Assembly: GCF_039522585.1 (NCBI RefSeq)
Contig: NZ_BAAADR010000004.1
DNA: 64,000 nucleotides
From: Bisbaumannia salifodinae
Lineage (GTDB): Bacteria; Pseudomonadota; Gammaproteobacteria; Pseudomonadales; Halomonadaceae
Strand: one strand, 5' to 3'
Within the stretch, counting starts at the first letter, position 1, and every line of letters begins with the position of its first letter. This document shows positions 60,804 through 64,000 of this stretch, piece by piece. Under the pieces are notes generated by a model. The model ran no database searches. It was given only the letters and a program-made list of their open reading frames with translations, and was not told where the DNA came from. The translations under genes were made by a program, and so were the position numbers.

Positions 60804-61072
60804 TGGTCGCCGCCGTTCGGCGGGGTTGCCGGCCAGGCATCGGCTAGCAGCGGTTTCCGGGCCGGCCAGACGTTATCGAGGATGACCGGCCGGGTCTCGG
60901 CGTAGGGGCGGATGCCATCGGCCTGCATCAGGCCGTTGTCCAATACCAGCAGTAGGAGGGGAGCGTGGGCACTGATCACGCCTGCCAGCCACAGGCCCAG
61001 CGACCGCCGGGGGCGGCCGGCATCGCAGACTGGCCTCTTGTCGCGCCAGCCGGTCGGGAATTCCTTGACCAT
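60800..61072 (-). CDS. Small single-helix membrane protein of the exopolysaccharide locus
   Basis: A 90-residue protein from the ATG at 61072, preceded by GAGGAG; a longer frame to 61138 lacks a ribosome binding site. A basic N-terminus leads to one membrane helix (LGLWLAGVISAHAPLLLLVL) and a proline-rich periplasmic tail (DNVWPARKPLLADAWPATPP). It is first of a two-gene unit with the TIM-barrel protein (ATGA overlap). Small accessory subunits such as PgaD help assemble GT2 synthases, but no sequence match is claimed. Confidence 0.65.
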   Translation of the reverse strand: MVKEFPTGWRDKRPVCDAGRPRRSLGLWLAGVISAHAPLLLLVLDNGLMQADGIRPYAETRPVILDNVWPARKPLLADAWPATPPNGGDQ

Positions 61073-61567
61073 GTCGTACTCCTCGTCTAGCGCTCGATGC
61101 TCCCTTTCCCCGATTTTACACGACGATGCCCTCGGCAAGGTGGACGGCAGTGGCGAGCGTCACCGGCCATCGAGATTCTCCTGCGTGGCCGGCCTGGGAC
61201 TGCAGCAGTGGCAGAAGGCGCCCTGAATTAAAGCTCCCCGCAAGACCGCCGATAGATAGCGTAAGCAAAGGTAACCCAAGATTGCTCTCAGTCACCGCCT
61301 TGGCGGGAAGGGGACAATATCAGCCACTTCCCGGATAGCACCTGGAGTGCGGCGGTGGCCGCATCCTGGCGTAGCAATAGCGGCTATATCAGGGTTATAG
61401 GGTTTTCTAATAATAACGATACTGTTACATTTTGTGACGCCTTGTTGACCTGTCGCCTCGCCTACTAGGGGCTGGTGGCGTTGTCGGCAAGGAACTCAAC
61501 CAAAAAAATACAAGGACGTGTCACCGCCCGCCTCGGTGGTACGTCGAGACGACAGGGAGAACTCTCG
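61073..61567. other. Intergenic region between exopolysaccharide and type I secretion loci
   Basis: About 495 bp. It contains the right copy of the 35-bp direct repeat (61188-61222), directly followed by TGA and AATTAAAG, where base composition drops. An AT-rich patch at 61400-61435 (TTTTCTAATAATAACGATAC, then TGTTACATTTTGTGACGCC) is a likely promoter region for the TolC-OmpA gene. No ORF with a good start, no hairpin terminator and no integrase fragment were seen. Confidence 0.5.
61188..61222 (+). repeat. Right copy of the perfect 35-bp direct repeat (att-like)
   Basis: Identical to 52515-52549, the end of the EamA gene. Here it is followed by C and TGA, giving GLGLQQWQKAP-stop in frame, but no upstream transporter coding sequence is attached. 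Confidence 0.8.
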
Positions 61568-63388
61568 ATGACGCTGCCTTCCGGCCTGCGCCCTACTTTC
61601 GCTATGCGCCTATCCCCCCTGGCCCATGCCACCGCATTGGCATCCAGTTGCCTGGTGCTGGGTGGACTCTCCTCCGTGGCCTGGGCCCAGGCCAGTAGCG
61701 AGCAACTGCGCGAGGTGGCCCAGCAGGCCCTGACCAGCAATCCCCAGGTCCAGTCGGCCTACCACGGTTTCCTGGGCGCCGAGCATCGGGTGGACGTGGC
61801 CCGCGGCGGCTACCTGCCGAGTCTCGACGTGACCGCGGGCATCGGCCAGGAGAGCCGCGAGGGCGACGGCCGCGGCAGCTTCGACTCGGATTTCGCCGAG
61901 ATCTCGCTGACCCAGATGATCTATGACGGCTTCGCCACCCGCAGCGAGGTGGAGCGGCTCGACCGCGCCAAACTGGTGCGCTACTACGAGCTGCTCGGTA
62001 CCAGCGAAGAGGTCACCCTGGAGGTGACCCGGGCCTATCAGGACGTGCGCCGCTACCGGGAACTGGTGGAGCTGGCCCGGGACAACTACGCCAAGCACCT
62101 GGAGGTCTTCGAGCAGATCGAGCAGCGGGTGCTGGCCGGCGCCGGGCGTCGCGTCGACCTGGAGCAGATCAGCGGCCGCCTGGCCCTGGCCGAGTCCAAC
62201 CTGATTACCGAGGCCTCCAACCTGCACGACGTCAGCGCCCGCTATCAGCGCCTGGTGGGTGCCCTGCCCGCCGACGCCCTGGCACCGGCTCCCTCCTTCG
62301 AGGCGGAACTGCCGGCCTCCGTCAGCGAGGCGGTGCAACTGGCCTACGAGGGCAACCCCGGCTTCCATGCGGCCATCGAGAATATCGCCGCGGCCCGCGC
62401 CGAGCGCGACGGCACCCGCTCGGCCTTCCAGCCGCGCCTCGATTTCCGCGCCACCGCCGGTACCAACAACCTCGACGATGTGGCCGGGCGCCGCGACAGC
62501 CAGACCGTGGAGTTGGTGGCCAGCATGAACCTCTACCGGGGCGGCAGCGACCTGGCCAGCTTCCGCCGCGCCAGCGACCTGGTGGAGCAGGCGAGCAGCC
62601 AGCGCGACCTGGAGTGCACCAATGTGCGCCAGACCACCCAGATCGCCTATAACGATACCCGTCGCCTGCGCGAGCAGTTGAATCACCTCAATCAGCATCG
62701 CCAGTCCATCGACCGGGTGCGCGGCGCCTACCAGCAGCAGTTCGATATCGGTCAGCGTACCCTGCTCGACGTGCTGGACAGCGAGAACGAGTACTTCGAG
62801 GCCAGCCGCGCCTACGTCAATGCGCAGTACGACGTGGCCATCGCCGATGCTCGCACCCTGGCCGCCATGGGTCGCCTGATGCCGACCCTGGGGCTGATGA
62901 GCGAGCAGATCCCGACCCTGGCCGAGCTCTCCAGCGAGGGCGTCAGCCTCGACCCGCAGAGCCTCTGCCCGGTGCGGGCGCCCACCGCCCAGACCCTGGA
63001 CGACCTGATCGGCGATATCTCGGTCTCCGTGGAGCCCTATGCCCCGGATATCACCCTGAGCGCCGACGCCCTCTTCGCCATCAATAGCGCCGAGCTAAGC
63101 CCCATGGCTCAGGAAGAGCTGGCCCGCTTGGCGACTCAGCTTCGCGAGCGCAGCGATATCGGCCGTATCCGCATCGACGGTCATACCGACAGCAGCGGTG
63201 GCGATGCCATCAACCAGCCGCTGTCCCAGGCGCGCGCCGAGAGCGTCGCCGATTTCCTGATCTCCCGGGGCGTCTCCGCCGAGCTGATCGAGAGCCGTGG
63301 CCATGGTGCCAGCCGTCCCGTGGCCGGCAACGACACTCCCGCGGGGCGTAGCCAGAATCGTCGCGTCGAGATTACCCTCGCCGAGTGA
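61568..63388 (+). CDS. TolC-family outer-membrane channel fused to an OmpA domain
   Basis: A 606-residue exported protein. After the signal peptide (TALASSCLVLGGLSSVAWAQ) come two outer-membrane-efflux repeats (residues 40-470), with the TolC-type blocks VSLTQMIYDGF-like EISLTQMIYDGFATRSEVER and VASMNLYRGGSDLASFRRAS, and GQRTLLDVLDSENEYFEASR. A linker then joins an OmpA peptidoglycan-binding domain (about 505-606) with RIDGHTDSSGGDAINQPLSQ, ARAESVADFL and GRSQNRRVEI. It is the outer-membrane part of a type I secretion system for large adhesins or RTX proteins; the OmpA domain anchors it to the wall. GGGAG precedes the ATG. Confidence 0.92.
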   Translation: MTLPSGLRPTFAMRLSPLAHATALASSCLVLGGLSSVAWAQASSEQLREVAQQALTSNPQVQSAYHGFLGAEHRVDVARGGYLPSLDVTAGIGQESREGDGRGSFDSDFAEISLTQMIYDGFATRSEVERLDRAKLVRYYELLGTSEEVTLEVTRAYQDVRRYRELVELARDNYAKHLEVFEQIEQRVLAGAGRRVDLEQISGRLALAESNLITEASNLHDVSARYQRLVGALPADALAPAPSFEAELPASVSEAVQLAYEGNPGFHAAIENIAAARAERDGTRSAFQPRLDFRATAGTNNLDDVAGRRDSQTVELVASMNLYRGGSDLASFRRASDLVEQASSQRDLECTNVRQTTQIAYNDTRRLREQLNHLNQHRQSIDRVRGAYQQQFDIGQRTLLDVLDSENEYFEASRAYVNAQYDVAIADARTLAAMGRLMPTLGLMSEQIPTLAELSSEGVSLDPQSLCPVRAPTAQTLDDLIGDISVSVEPYAPDITLSADALFAINSAELSPMAQEELARLATQLRERSDIGRIRIDGHTDSSGGDAINQPLSQARAESVADFLISRGVSAELIESRGHGASRPVAGNDTPAGRSQNRRVEITLAE

Positions 63389-63469
63389 TGAAGCGTTGCC
63401 CCGGTCCCGTCCGATGACAGCGACGGTGCCGGGGCGGCTACCCCCAGTCAGCGTTAGGGAAGCTGCATA

Positions 63470-64000
63470 GTGACCACGGATGCGAAGGAAGCGGTGGCGG
63501 CGCCCCGGGCGCCCGCCCAGGACGATCTGCTGGGCTGCCTGCAGATCATCGCCAGGGCCCATGATCACGACACCAGCGAGTCGGCGCTGGTGGCCGGTCT
63601 GCCCCTGGAGGAGGGCAAGCTGACGCCGGGGGTGCTGCCCCGGGCCGCCACCCGGGCGGGCCTGTCGGCGCGCCATGCGCGAGCCTCTTTATCGCAGATC
63701 AATGCCGACCTGCTGCCGGCGATCCTGCTACTGGAGCCCGGCCGCGCCTGCGTGCTGGTGGCGCTGGATGTCGCGGCGGGGGAGGCCGAGGTGCTCTACC
63801 CGGAGCTGGGCGATGCCAGCGTGCGCCTGACGCTTGCGGGGCTCGAGTCGCGCTACGCGGGGCAGTTGATCTATGTGCGCCCCAAGTTTCGCTTCGATGG
63901 CCGGGGTCGCGGGGCCAGGCGTGAAGCGAAGGGCCACTGGTTCTGGAGCGTGATCGCCGAGAATCGCCGCCTCTACCGGGACGTGATCCTCGGCTCGGTG
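63470..64000 (+). CDS. Type I secretion ABC transporter (LapB-type), N-terminal part
   Basis: The frame from a GTG at 63470 (AGGGA upstream) stays open to the window end, 177 codons. The sequence QDDLLGCLQIIARAHDHDTS, EEGKLTPGVLPRAATRAGLS and the later HWFWSVIAENRRLYRDVILG fit the N-terminal C39-peptidase-like domain of type I secretion ATPases (LapB/RtxB group). The usual catalytic His/Asp context of true C39 peptidases is not evident, as expected for the degenerate domain of non-cleaving transporters. It follows the TolC-OmpA fusion by 81 bp and forms the same secretion system. Confidence 0.85.
   Translation, partial: MTTDAKEAVAAPRAPAQDDLLGCLQIIARAHDHDTSESALVAGLPLEEGKLTPGVLPRAATRAGLSARHARASLSQINADLLPAILLLEPGRACVLVALDVAAGEAEVLYPELGDASVRLTLAGLESRYAGQLIYVRPKFRFDGRGRGARREAKGHWFWSVIAENRRLYRDVILGSV

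Overview
The window looks like chromosomal DNA of a high-GC gammaproteobacterium, most likely a Halomonas-type member of the Halomonadaceae. Pointers are a Pseudomonas-type short LOV protein, a PA3496-type small protein, E. coli-like Ada, AzlCD and FhuBCD families, and strong GC-driven codon bias. This is inferred from protein families only; no 16S gene is present. Most genes use AGGAG-type ribosome binding sites, and operons are tightly packed with ATGA overlaps.

Region 1 (1-31.5 kb) is mainly iron acquisition. It begins with the right end of an IS3-family element. It then carries a hydroxamate uptake set (FhuE-like receptor, fhuB, fhuD, fhuC), an ABC exporter, a FhuA/FoxA-like receptor, and an operon of iutA-like receptor, fhuF and a PchR-like AraC regulator. 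After a housekeeping interruption (tRNA with CAU anticodon, EamA exporter, ada, chemoreceptor, azlCD) comes a second uptake set: FecE-type ATPase plus a sucrase/ferredoxin-like protein on one strand, and MFS exporter, binding protein and two permeases on the other, closed by a fourth TonB receptor. Fur-box-like sequences stand before most of these units. No siderophore synthetase is visible, so the region reads as multi-xenosiderophore uptake.

Region 2 (31.7-35.1 kb) is a four-gene operon of unknown product: histidine-rich membrane protein, KAS III-like condensing enzyme with a complete Cys-His-Asn triad, heme-oxygenase-like (putative diiron) enzyme, and an unknown protein. Its last two genes carry diverged copies of their own 3' ends just downstream.

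Region 3 (35-52.6 kb) holds mostly core or conserved genes: DUF3422, YtoQ, two L,D-transpeptidase-type proteins, a cold-shock protein, SLC13 permease, esterase, stand-alone TrpB, a DUF938 methyltransferase, a concentric palindromic MITE-like element, a zinc-ribbon protein followed by three complex-I/Mrp-like membrane subunits without other complex-I genes, a short LOV photoreceptor, a SelW-like protein and an EamA exporter.

Region 4 (52.5-61.2 kb) is an exopolysaccharide locus bracketed by a perfect 35-bp direct repeat, one copy of which is the 3' end of the EamA gene. It encodes WecB (UDP-ManNAc supply), a membrane protein with a degenerate GGDEF domain that keeps an RxxD I-site (possible c-di-GMP receptor), an unknown membrane protein, a processive GT2 synthase, a BcsB-like protein, a TPR/outer-membrane barrel protein, and a convergent TIM-barrel hydrolase-like protein with a small partner. 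It resembles the E. coli NfrA/NfrB/WecB glycan pathway but with different parts and a different apparent c-di-GMP input. It is the strongest candidate for an undescribed system here.

Region 5 (61.5 kb to the end) starts a type I secretion locus: a TolC-OmpA fusion and the N-terminus of a LapB-type ABC transporter, cut by the window edge.
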